Of a stretch of DNA of 64,000 nucleotides, positions 26,600 to 37,962 are shown in pieces (positions within the stretch are counted from its first letter, which is position 1; each line of letters starts with the position of its first letter). Both the position numbers and the translations under genes were made by a program. This stretch comes from Lamellibrachia columna. Its lineage: Eukaryota > Annelida > Polychaeta > Sabellida > Siboglinidae. The notes beneath the pieces were generated by a model. It did not search any database, had not been told where the DNA came from, and saw only the letters and a list, made by a program, of their open reading frames with translations. Location: contig OY759266.1 of assembly GCA_963662155.1 (NCBI GenBank), forward strand, positions 6,809,026 to 6,873,025, in the 5' to 3' direction.

Positions 26600-26705
26600 C
26601 AGACACTCACTCGTCACCTGTCCCTGAAGTGACGGCCAGCGCTGACGGGCAGCCCTGACGGCCAGGAAGGCGTCAAGAACGGCCAGCCCTGACGGCCAGC
26701 CTTTC
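26600..26705. repeat. irregular GACGGCCAGC repeats
   Basis: GACGGCCAGC or CCTGACGGCCAG occurs several times at irregular spacing. Confidence 0.65.
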
Positions 26706-27261
26706 AGCAGGTCAGCGTTATGTGCTCGCCACTTCATTGCATCTGACGTGAGGAACCGTTCAAGTCGACGCTGTTGATGCGCGATAAGTTAATTAAACTC
26801 ATATGTTTACTGCAGCGTCTGCGGGCGTCTTGGAGCGCGCTCAGACATCCTAGAGAGTTTATTGCTCACACCTCCTGAAGCACCATGGACAAGCAAGCCT
26901 GGCAGTTATACAGCACTATTGGCCGTCACATTAAGCACTGTTGGTAGTCACCCGAATCATTACCAGTCTACACATGAAGCACCACTCTCGCATCCACTTG
27001 AAACAACGAAGCCGGATATCTAAAGCATTTTTGACACCCATTTGCCGTTGTCTTGTCGCGTGTCGATCAACCTGCGTCCAAGAATCCACTAATACTGTTC
27101 TTCTTTTCTTTCTTACACTGTCGTCTCTCGGCAGTATTGTCCTATTCCCGTCTCTTAGCCACACTGTCCTTTATATGTTTCTGTTCGTTCTTCTCCGTGT
27201 GTCTACGACCTCGTCTCTCCGTCGATGTTTCGGCGACTCTGTCGGTGGCCTGAACGTGTTC
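26706..27261. other. non-coding stretch before the 29-bp array
   Basis: The open frame from 26941 runs on into the array that follows. Its unique first part has no recognisable motif. Confidence 0.5.
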
Positions 27262-27556
27262 CTGTTTCCCGCTGTGGATGTCTGTCGCTCCTGTATCCCG
27301 ATGTGGATGTCTGTCGCTCCTGTTTTCCGCTGTGGATGTCTATCGCTCCTGTTTCCCGCTGTGGATGTCTGTCGCTCCTGTTTCCCGCTGTGGATGTCTG
27401 TCGCTCCTGTTTCCCGCTGTGGATGTCTGTCGCTCCTGTTTCCCGCTGTGGATGTCTGTCGCTCCTGTTTCCCGCTGTGGATGTCTGTCGCTCCTGTCTC
27501 CCGCTGTGGATGTCTGTCGCTCCTGTCTCCCGCTGTGGATGTCTGTCGCTCCTGTT
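27262..27556. repeat. 29-bp minisatellite, about 10 units
   Basis: The unit holds CCCGCTGTGGATGTCTGTCG then CTCCTGTTT. 29 is not a multiple of 3, so each frame cycles through three peptides with an 87-bp period, and all stay open. That explains the long frames here. Confidence 0.93.
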
Positions 27557-28049
27557 TTCACGGTCTTTGTCACAAATTCAGGCTCGTTTCTTTAAAAAGG
27601 ACTAATATAAAGAGTATCGCAGTAATTATTTTTAAGATTTGTGGTAAACGTCTTTGTTATAGTAGGCTTCAAACGGGTGAGAAATGAAATCGCAACACGA
27701 GGCGTTGGCTGTGCTGTGCCAACGCACCGCAACGTAACATCCCAGTAAATATGTTTGTGTGGCTCCTCTGGAAAATACATTTCTCTAATATTCATTGAGC
27801 GTAATGGGGGACTATGGTATCGTTGTGGTCTGCGCCTATCTCAGTGACCGTCTGTAGAAAGATGTACTGCGCAGCGCGCCAGTCGGAGAAGATCAATCCA
27901 ATGCTGCTTAACATCTCAAACCCAATGCATATTGAGTAAATGGGAGAATGAGTGGATGTAAGAGTATTACGGGGCGACGCGAATTCATGTAAGGACATTC
28001 CGTGCGTATATACATGTTTGTAAATAGGCTGAAGGATGGATAGATGAAA
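27557..28049. other. non-coding stretch, nothing recognised
   Basis: No repeat or coding signal seen. Confidence 0.5.
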
Positions 28050-28078
28050 GCAGGCAGGCAGGCAGGCAGGCAGGCAGC

Positions 28079-28138
<60 letters not shown>

Positions 28139-28140
28139 CA
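28050..28140. repeat. (CAGG)n microsatellite
   Basis: About 22 tetramers with one CAGC variant. Confidence 0.96.
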
Positions 28141-31100
28141 AACTGTGCGTTGTGTGTTAAATGGATTATGTGCCAGTTCTGTTAGTTCGAGAAGTACATA
28201 ACACGGATGCGTGGCGCCAGTGGTTACACCTGAGTCATCGCAAATAACGAAAGTTAACAATCAGAACCGGAAATATAATTCAACATATCAAGCCTACATT
28301 AAAGTGTGGGTCTATAGGATGAGATACGGCGTGGCGGAATCGTTAACAAATGTGCGACACACATATAATTGTAGCATCAATCGATTTGGCAGACATCGTC
28401 GAGACGATATGGCGGCAATGCACTCTCGTATAAATAGAAAAAGTGTAAAGTATTTCATTTACTAAGTCAAGCTGTCTACATTCAAACTCCTCCCTTTCCG
28501 ATCACCATCCACCCCCTCTGTCGTTCCGCGTGCTTCCGTCACATCCAGTTTGCCGTAGTTCCATTGATTCCCCTCAGTCTCTCCCGTTGTCTTGCACACA
28601 ACCAGCTCGACGGCCTCCCGTCTCCCCTCGAGGGACACAACCCTCCGGCCAAGGAAGGACATTGTACGAGACAGCAGCGTCTCCTTCAATTGCTTCAGTC
28701 ACGTAATTAGCCTGCAACATGCAATACCGATTAGTCTCAGCAGATGATGTATTTGGCACGTTCAACAACAAAGCACAACTCAAGAGCATTACATCATAAT
28801 TATCACGACATTCACCAGAATAAACTATATAAACTAAAACAAGTCGCAGTCTAAAATACACGTGTTGTGGCTTAACTTGGAGCCAGCAACAGAGGCTGCT
28901 CGGGGCTACGGTGTGCTCTTACATCACATTTCCTTCCCCAGTTGTTGTTTCTGACGTCAACCGGCAAGATTCACCCACACAAACATTAAGGCAAGAAGTC
29001 TGAACGGCGGTGTTAAACAATTGCGTTGTCTCATTAACTAGTTAGGACGCTGGTGGGATTCAGGATCATGGCCAGATCTATCTCCCATATATCGACATAT
29101 GTCCAACTACGCGCGAGATTCTCAGGCGATATAGCTAGATATGGAAATTGGAATGGAAATAATTTAATTTCTGCTTGACGTAATCAATTCGGATGACGTC
29201 ACCGAGTTGCGCGCACTCCTGAAGATTGAGATGAAAGCAATCTTCTAGAGTCTACATAGCGTCGGACCTACGCAAACAAAAACAGGAGTCTGACGTTGAC
29301 TAATAACATAATATGTACACTTATAGGATCCTGCGGGAAATCTCGCGTCTCGGTCCCTTGTTTTTTTCTATCACGTTAAGTGAAAGAAACGCGCTGTATA
29401 TATTATTCTTGCAAACATACTGGAAAACAATCTTCTGGTTCGCTTGAATTAATCTAGAGTTGCACAAAAAATTCATTAATTTAGTAATTAATTAAACAGT
29501 GTTATATTTTCGCAGCCTGGGCTGTATAATTATATTGAACACAAACCTATATAGCGATCTCCTGTGGCAAATTCCGCCCTCATGTGCAATGTGTAACATT
29601 CAACCCACTGTGTGACCATCTCACCAGTAAACAGAACAATTAAAATCGCCCACACGAGGGCAGACTGCAGGTGTCGGACGGACACGTCGTTACAACTAGC
29701 CCCATCGCAACGCCTAGTCGATATTCGTCACCTATAACAACCCATGTTTATTCGCATCTCACCTCTCGTGTTATATATGTGTAACAACACCATTACTTCG
29801 CCGTCAGTATGCACTCTTTGAACACGGATTAGTTTTCAGACATTCGACCATGAACACATCACAATTCTGTTACAAAAACAACGGGGGCTCGCATATTTCA
29901 AACCACCGTCGCACGAGCTGCTACGTTGTGGACGGGCATGGCAATCGCAGTGTTACAACAGACGTAAAACGAACGTTTTGCATGTTTTCCGCTAGCGACG
30001 TCGCCGTTGAGAACAATGGCGTAGTGTTGCAATTGACTACATCGGTATTCAAATTGAGCGTACAACGGAATTCAGACGCCGTAAAATCCAAATGGTGCAC
30101 AGAGCTTGCGAGTCGGCGTCGCTAATGCGACTGATTAATCGGCCAGGCCAAAGCACGTTTCTGCAGCGTTGGGTCCTTGTCGGCGTGAAGCATCTGTAAA
30201 GCGAAATAACGTGTCCACCGTCAGACCAAGAGGCCAGTAGACCAATGCAGTTAGCAGCGAACCGTAAGACCGTAAAATTAATTCTCAAAGTGAGATGTAG
30301 GTTGGTCGCTAGACAGTTGAGCGAAAGATCGTTTTTTAAGATATGGGTGTTTGGATAAGCCGTAGAGAGTCAATCATCTTGAATGTTGATGGTTAATCAC
30401 ACCACGAAAGGACACACGTCTTTGACACGAATAACCTTGGAATATTCATTGGTGAACACATACCTGGTCTTTTCGTATGTAAATCAGGCTTATGTTCTTA
30501 AGCGAAATACAAGGAACGTGAGGAGGCGGTATTCTCAGGACGGATGCTTTTCGTGCAGTAATTGCAGCATGGTTGAATGCTTTCCGGAGATGTTGAACAG
30601 ATGTTCGAATTGCGTGTCTTCTAGATGGTATATATATATATATATATATATATAGCGTGTAGATACTCACCTGTCTGGTCGGGACGCGGAGGGGGGGCTC
30701 CAAGAGTAATCGACCTGCTAAAAAAGGTGTTTAGGTATTTTAACCAAAGACGCAACAGAATGAGCATAATTATGTAAACATTCACCATATAACGACGTAA
30801 AGAATGGAACGTGTGTATTCGGTGTTTGAGAACTTTGCATCAGGTTGGATTGGCAAGTTTGATGACAGACGTTTCACCCCCAAAAATATTTGTCTACCCT
30901 GAGGAATAATGAAGCTGCTTTTCCTTACACAAAGTACAAACATGAAGTTAATATGATACGCCTAAAACGAACGAACTCCGACGAAACCGAAGCCGGGCGA
31001 CGTCGTGGCATCTCGACCCAAACATCGGTTACCAGAGTTACAAAGTCTAACTGATACAAGGCGGCCACTCGGTGGATGGACTAGTGGTTCTGGGAAAGGG

Positions 31101-31169
31101 CAGGCAGGTTTGTCTTTGCAATGTGTCATGCTAATTACGCTGTTTCGCGATAAGAGCTTCGACGTACAG
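28141..31169. other. 3-kb stretch without recognised genes
   Basis: A short (TA)n run lies at 30630-30655. Open frames of 75-95 codons at 28462-28861 (-) and 29850-30125 (+) match no family I know. One might hide a small exon, but I see no support. Confidence 0.45.
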
Positions 31170-31317
31170 CGCCACAGCGTCACAGCGTCACAGCGTCACA
31201 GCGCCACAGCGCCACAGTGCCACAGCGCCACAGCGCCACAGCGCCACAGCGCCACAGCGTCACAGCGCCACAGCGTCACAGCGCCACAGCGCCACAGCGC
31301 CACAGCGCCACAGCGCT
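31170..31317. repeat. 8-bp GCCACAGC/GTCACAGC repeat, about 18 units
   Basis: Near-perfect octamers with C/T variation at one position. Confidence 0.93.
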
Positions 31318-31335
31318 ATTGTCATTTACGGAAAG

Positions 31336-31431
31336 AAACGGACGCCGGCTGCAGATGGACTCAAAGATACTGATGTAAGTCTCACAACTGACATCAGTAT
31401 ATTTGAGTTATTCTGCAGCCAGCGGCCGTTT
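31336..31431. repeat. 96-nt imperfect hairpin, 41-bp arms and 14-nt loop
   Basis: The left arm 31336-31376 (from AAACGGACGCCGGCTGCAG to ATACTGATGT) pairs with 31391-31431. There are 6 mismatches in 41 bp, three of them together as one internal bulge. No target-site duplication or coding potential was noted. It could be a foldback element remnant or an unannotated structured RNA. Confidence 0.75.
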
Positions 31432-32283
31432 GTTCTACTATTTCTTCCTGCATAACAGGAATGTGACGCCATAAATACGTCAGTTCATGTTCAAGGTTCC
31501 TGTCACCAAACGACGATTACTTACCGTGACACAACGTATAGATTGCGTCGCTCGAACTTATTTTTTTCTGCCTAATCGTTGCTGCGATATTTCCGAAACT
31601 CTTAATTAGGGCCTATACCTATCTAGAACGCGTTTTAGTTGTTCGAAAATTGATGGGTGTAGTACTGTTTAAAATGCATCCTCTGACGTTCTTTTTTCAC
31701 TCTAGTGGGCTTGCTCTGGAAAGAATAAACCTGAATCCATTCCAGCTACATCCTAGATCCACCCGGGAAGTTACTGCTGCTATAATTGGACTGTAGTTGG
31801 AGCATTTGTCTTGTGTGCATTTAATAATTCAATAATTCCTGTCGGGTCGAGACTTAAACCTTTATCGTTGACGGAGCACGTCTGGAGCCACACGGGTGTC
31901 CACGGCTCTTTATTATTCAACAACTACTTTTGTATTCCACCTACAAAGACATCCTTCTTCCGCAGGTCGCTGTCGACTATTGCATGTTTAATGTATTGAC
32001 TAACACTTTAGTGGCCGAGGGAAGGCTTTAAATCTGGCTTCTCGTTGCCACGTGTGGCATACAACTGAAACCATTATCTGCGAAATGTTCTATACTGAGA
32101 CAGGGACATTGCCCCGCCTGTCGACTTCAAAATAAACCCTTCTGCTGAATGGTTCAGCTTGCACCGTGTTTGTGTAGTCTGGTTTATTCATTGAAAATAC
32201 CCGTTGTGGGAATTTGTTTCCCGATTTGGCAACTCTGGCCCCAAATACTGCCATTTCGCGCTAGTTAGTTGATATAAAAACGT
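31432..32283. other. non-coding stretch, nothing recognised
   Basis: No repeat or coding signal seen. Confidence 0.5.
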
Positions 32284-32341
32284 ACCCTAGAGAGGTGTGA
32301 TACTCTAGAGAGGTGTGATACCCTAGAGAGGTGTGATACTC
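32284..32341. repeat. 18-bp tandem repeat, 3 copies
   Basis: Units of CCCTAGAGAGGTGTGATA, one with CT for CC. Confidence 0.88.
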
Positions 32342-32512
32342 GGTCGTGGTTCTCAGCAGCGCCGGTTGTAGGATGGTTTTGTGCAGCCACTGATGCAGCA
32401 ACAATCCTATTTTCAGATTAGGGTAAGTGAGTCCACGACAGATTACATATTTACCCACTGTACGGGATATTTTACTTCCCTGGCATAGGGAAATTGCCCA
32501 AGTGTTGAAAAA

Positions 32513-32585
32513 GCTGCAGGTAGACTCGAACCGCTGTCGTATCGGTTGACAGTCCGGTCCTCTAACCAATGAACCACAGCGCCCC
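32513..32585 (-). ncRNA. tRNA-like sequence, probably a tRNA-derived SINE head
   Basis: Read on the - strand there is an A-box-like TGGTTCATTGGTTAGAGG and a B-box-like GGTTCGAGTC at tRNA spacing. Between them is a C-T-G-T-C-A-A loop closed by CGG/CCG, which would place a GTC (Asp) anticodon. The acceptor stem does not pair well and the T stem has mismatches, so a working tRNA is unlikely. Sequence continuing on the - strand to about 32400 could be the SINE body. No second copy was noticed in the window. Confidence 0.5.
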
Positions 32586-32827
32586 ACGTCGAACAGACAA
32601 GAAACGGAATGCGAGTCAGTTACCCGACACATATACCACTGACTTCGGTCGTCGACAGGCGTGAATTTCGTCGCCAATGGCCGGATATGAATCGAGAAGC
32701 GACCAGGTGAAGAGACCGAGCTATCGATGCGGGTGATGTTCCCTGCCGGTCCGCTCGCCAGGGAACGGTGTCGCGACGACGCATCGATTACGACCGCGAT
32801 CAGTGGTTGCCGAACTTTGTGACGGGA

Positions 32828-32982
32828 ACCGAGACAGGCTGGTCACTCCGGGAACCGAGACAGGCTGGTCACTCCGGGAACCAAGACAGACTTGTCACTC
32901 CGGGAACCAAGACAGGCTTGTCACTCCGGGAACCGAGACAGGCTGGTCACTCCGGGAACCAAGACAGGCTTGTCACTCCCGT
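32828..32982. repeat. 26-bp tandem repeat, 6 copies
   Basis: The unit reads TCACTCCGGGAACCGAGACA then GGCTGG, with GAG/AAG and GGCTGG/GACTTG variants. Confidence 0.9.
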
Positions 32983-35900
32983 AGCCAAACCATTCGGCTG
33001 GACTCGACATCAACGTGTCAGTAGCTTCAGTAGCTATATGCAGCATTTTCGAAAGTGTATTATTAAAATGATGCAAAATGCGTCACGAACGAAGGCTACC
33101 GACAATGTCGCACATGGGGGGGGGACGCCCCGCGATATCAGCGGCAGGGTTTTTATAAACAAACCCGGAAAAGAAAACGTGTTGGTGCTGCGTTAGTTGA
33201 CACTAAAATGTCTATACACGAAGCAGTAGTAGGCTGTGTGTTACTGAGTGCAATTAGTCGGGCCATACGGTGGAGTAGAACATACGGCAGGTATGTGTGT
33301 CGGGGTGCAGGGAGGGCAGGACTCGCCCTGACGCTCCCCCCAACCACCCAGGTACGCTGACCTAGCTAGTGGACTTGCTGTTATTCCGCCGTTGGCTAGC
33401 TACTGTGCTCGCTCGCACGTACCGCTTTTAGCAACACGTGGAACCGTGCCCAATTTTATAATACAAACCATGTTCAGAATAGCGAATATCCCCCACATTT
33501 CAAGTGTGAAGCATATACGATATAGCATACCCGAGGCCAACTGTTGTCGATGGTATAGTGATTAACATGTAGGTTATTTAACACGGCGTCCCAGGGAACT
33601 TTTAAGTGTGACCGGTTCATTCAACACTCACACACGTTCGCACAGGTGCGCACGAACGTGCGCCCACACACGCGCGCGCACACGTGTACACACGCGTGAA
33701 CACGCGTAGTCTATAGTGCCTAATTGTCGCTTCAAGAAACCCTGGCCCACTCTAGCGGACAGCGCACGACACGAATGTTTGACTGCACAACGTGTAGACC
33801 TGATTGAGACAGTTAAAACAAATGGAACACAAACTTCAAGGTCGGTAAAGTAGAAACGAGCGAGACGCCAATCATTGTCTTGTGTACAATTAACTTATAT
33901 ATACCCTGTCAATGTCCAGCTTATGTTTGTTAACATGAATTTCTCTCAGCGAGGTCGTTATGAAGATCGCTTTCCGATCAGTCCGCCTAGAGCTGACCAC
34001 TACGGCGTGACGATACAAACAACTCGTCCACTGCCAGAACATGACCATAAATCAAGCCAGATGTCAGGTTTGATCGGTGGTCGTTAGCAGCAAATGGCCA
34101 CGATTAAGGAGCAATGCGGCGGTTAGCCACTATCTAGAACGTACGTTCAAAACACAATCAGTGGGACATGAATAAACTCGTCAAAGCCGACATATTAATT
34201 GGAGTAAAGTGTTCTTATTGTTTGGAGTAAACGTTAACGTTTCTGCAATATGCCAGTCAGCTCGTCTGGACTGGTGGAAAGTAATATGAAGCGCGGTCGG
34301 TTAATCTAAACATGTTGGTTACATAACACGAACCATGTTGGTTACATAACACGAACCATGTTTACGCCGCCGCCGGTTTCGAGTCCCTCTTTTTGGATTT
34401 TTGTTTTACGCACGTCACATTTGAATGCTATAAACCACAGAGACTAAGTTCATTAAACCAGCTGGTTGAGCTACATTTTGGCAATGCTTTGAACGCAGCT
34501 AATCGTCTCCAACGTCAACTTGACAACTGACGTATCAATGCGATGTTAAGTCTAACGTCACACACGAAAATCTCGGTGTTAAGCCAAACGTCAAACGCGA
34601 GAGTCCATATGTTAATCCAAAAGCCAAACATCAACAGTGCTTAGTGTGGCCACAGTAATTAATACAACCCGTTGTTTTAAGTCCTATGTGACGTTATAGT
34701 TTCACCCTGACGTAGCTATAACTCACAGGATTAAGTTGTCCCATATGATGAACATTTCCCCCTGTCTTCTGTAGGATCCTGTCTTCTGTAGGATCCTAAA
34801 TATAATTGCTCGCGCATAAGATGTAAAAAATGTATATGTGATATGGTTCCAGACAAGTATTCCTTTAGTGGTGTACACCAACAAACAATTTGAATTTCAA
34901 ACGGTTTCCATGCGTGGCCAGTGTATAACCAGTTAATATACACAACAATGTATTCAACTGCACAAGTAATACCTAATTAAATGTATATACAGTCTGACCA
35001 CTAATGAAACTTGGATAGTGCATCCGACTCTGGGATATTCACTTGTGAATGATTATCTTGCATTTTAGTATGACAATAATGCTTTTGTCAATATCATGAG
35101 AACAACGTTGCAACCACGCGTAGAACTACCAAGTGTCATCAATAATTAATTATAGTGCGAACAATAACGATATCAGTTATATATAAGAATTTTAAATGGT
35201 GTCCCCTGACTCCAGTGCTGCATGATGTGCTGAAAAGAAAGTTGCTTTTAGCATATTTAGCTAAACATTGACGTTAAATGAAAGTTTCAGAGCGTGATGT
35301 GCGTAAGATCCGTAGCCTAGTGTCAAGTTTGAAGCTTGGATTGTCTAATATCTTGGGTGAAATGCTTGGTTTATACGAAATGAAACAATTCGAATAAGTG
35401 ACAGGTCTGTACGGAGAAGTGTTTCCGCTGGCTACGTCACTGCACACTGATCTGGTGTAAGTTAGTACAGCCAATGTGGGGACAGCGCAAAGCATCATTG
35501 ATCATTTCTAGACTAACGGGTTGTGTTCTATTTATAAATTGTGTGGGGGACCTTTAATTTGCAAATTCACCATATGCAAACATAATTATCAAGTTATATA
35601 TAAACTACCATCGATTATTTTTTTTAATTTCTAGGTGTAGGCGAAAAATCGTTAATACGCGTTCACGATGCGATTTATGTCGGAATGCAACGTTTTGCCT
35701 TTATTTGACAGCTTCGCGAATAATAAAATATTGTGGCTCCACCTGGCGAATCATTTGTATATATATCAGGATTCCGCGTGGTGTCTGGCGTGGTGTCTGG
35801 AAGGTAAACGTTTATGCGGACCGGTCTTTGAGTTACTTCCGCATTCATGGCATACGAATAAAGTATCTACAATTGGCAATTTTCTGCTCGATGGAAGATT

Positions 35901-36355
35901 ATTTCTAAAATGGGATATTGTCCTATATGGTCCTGTTTGAGGACTACGACATGTATGGTTTACAATGTCTAGTGGATGTCCGCAGTTTGATAGGGAGCAT
36001 CTTGTATGTTGAGTTTCTGCAGAAAAAAATTAGTTGGACTATTTCCCCCCAGCAGGCTCACGAAAGAATGAATATTAACACAGTTGATGTTCAGAAGATT
36101 CAAAATACAACTTTGCGAACAACTTAAAGTACATAAACTACATAAACAACATCAACAATTTAAAATAACTAGTGCAGTCCTTTGTAATACTTACATAATA
36201 TTTGTCTGTCTTTGAGTCAAATATTACGAGTAAATTGATCAGTTACATATTTAGGGGGGATTGGACCTTTGGCTACACAGTAGCACGCTAAACGTGATTA
36301 AGGGGCCGTCGCATGAGTTGGCAAAAAAAAACGTACAATGTTTAGTATTGGTTCA
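32983..36355. other. 3.4-kb stretch without recognised genes
   Basis: Contains a CA/CG-rich patch at 33630-33710, a 23-bp direct duplication at about 34311-34358 (CATGTTGGTTACATAACACG), and a short duplication of CTGTCTTCTGTAGGATC near 34772-34797. Open frames of up to 90 codons at 35668-36127 are unrecognised. Confidence 0.5.
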
Positions 36356-37112
36356 GACCACCATCCACCCCCTCAATACATACCACCATCCACCCCTCAA
36401 TACATACCACCATCCACCCCCTCAATACATACCACCATCCACCCCCTCAATACATACCACCATCCACCCCCTCAATACCTTCCACCATCCACCCCCTCAA
36501 TACATACCACCATCCACCCCTCAGTACATACCACCATCCACCCCATTAATACATACCACCATCCACCCCTCAATACATACCACCATCCACCCACTCAACA
36601 CAGACCACCATCCACCCCCTCAATACATACCACCATCCACCCCTCAATACATACCACCATCCACCCCTCAATACATACCACCATCCACCCACTCAACACA
36701 GACCACCATCCACCCCCTCAATACATACCACCATCCACCCCTCAATACATACCACCATCCACCCCTCAATACATACCACCATCAACCCACTCAACACAGA
36801 CCACCATCCACCCACTCAACACAGACCACCATCCACCCCCTCAATACAGACCACCATCCACCCACTCAACACAAACCACCATCCACCCCGTCAATACAGA
36901 CCACCATCCACCCACTCAACACAGACCACCATCCACCCCCTCAACACAGACCACCATCCACCCCCTCAACACAGACCACCATCCACCCCTCAACACAGAC
37001 CATCATCCACCCCTCAACACAGACCACCATCCACCCCTCAACACAGACCACCATCCACCCCCTCAACACATACCACCATCCACCCCTCAACACAGACCAC
37101 CATCCACCAATA
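36356..37112. repeat. 25/26-bp minisatellite, about 30 units
   Basis: The unit reads ACCACCATCCACCCCCTCAA then TACAT or CACAG. Units with four or five C differ by 1 bp, so the long frames (292 and 259 codons, Thr/Ile/His/Pro-rich) switch peptide when the unit length changes. Confidence 0.93.
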
Positions 37113-37962
37113 CGTAATTATTTATGCGACCACCCCTAAGCTTGTCCCTTTTGTAACACTTCTTTGTCAACCCCCCCCATTTCACCCCCCTTTGTCGTTC
37201 CGTGTTGTGAGATCTACGCCATGGACACGGCAAGTGCAGTAGCACTCTGAATATAAAATGTGATCGCGTTCGGGTTCACGATTGACACAAGTAGTGCGGC
37301 CATTGGCCTGTTAATATTGTTATGGAATATCATTGCTTGTATTTCGGCGCTAGTCGTGTGATGTGATCACAAGGCGTTATAGTTCTGTTCAAAATGTCGC
37401 GATCAATTCAAAGATACAGTAAGTGGAGAGGCAGAGGCACTCTAGACGTGAAATCTGATTGCGCACTGATAATCCTCAGATGTTATTATTGTGATGCGGT
37501 CAATACGTGTGCGAGGTTGAGTGCCGGACAACCACTGATATAGTGTGTCAGCCATCGGAGTAGAGGGTCGGAACACGTTTCCTGTCACGCGAGAATAACA
37601 TATTCCTTCATTTTTGTTGGAGAGACAAGCACAGCTTTGTCATGGCAAGTGTAGATTCGTGACCTCTGACATTTGTGCCAATGGATCCGTCGCTGGGCAA
37701 AGAATTGCAGACAATCATGAACATTTGTCGCCGTTTGGAGATCAAAACTGTTGTAAAATGGTGTAACGTGGCAACAGACATTGCTCTGCAGCAATTTTTT
37801 TTAAACGTAAAAGGATATATTCTTGTTTGCAGTTTTTTAAGGTTCAGTTCATGCGGGCAGTGCAAAACTTCATACGGGCAGAGCAGATCAGAGAGGCCTT
37901 AAACACCTGCCTGTGTGACGTGAAGATATACAATCTAAAAAGATGGTTTATTCCTTACCAAC
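37113..37962. other. non-coding stretch, nothing recognised
   Basis: C-rich runs near 37172-37190. Short frames at 37585-37902 on both strands are unrecognised. Confidence 0.5.

Noticed and set aside
27225..27687. Cys/Ser-rich frames of 126-248 codons resembling a secreted Cys-rich protein
   Set aside because: The 29-bp unit makes all frames cycle through the same three peptides. The regular Cys spacing comes from the DNA repeat.
36261..37139. 292-codon His/Pro/Thr-rich frame
   Set aside because: It is a 25/26-bp minisatellite whose 1-bp length changes switch the peptide. An overlapping frame of 259 codons is equally open.
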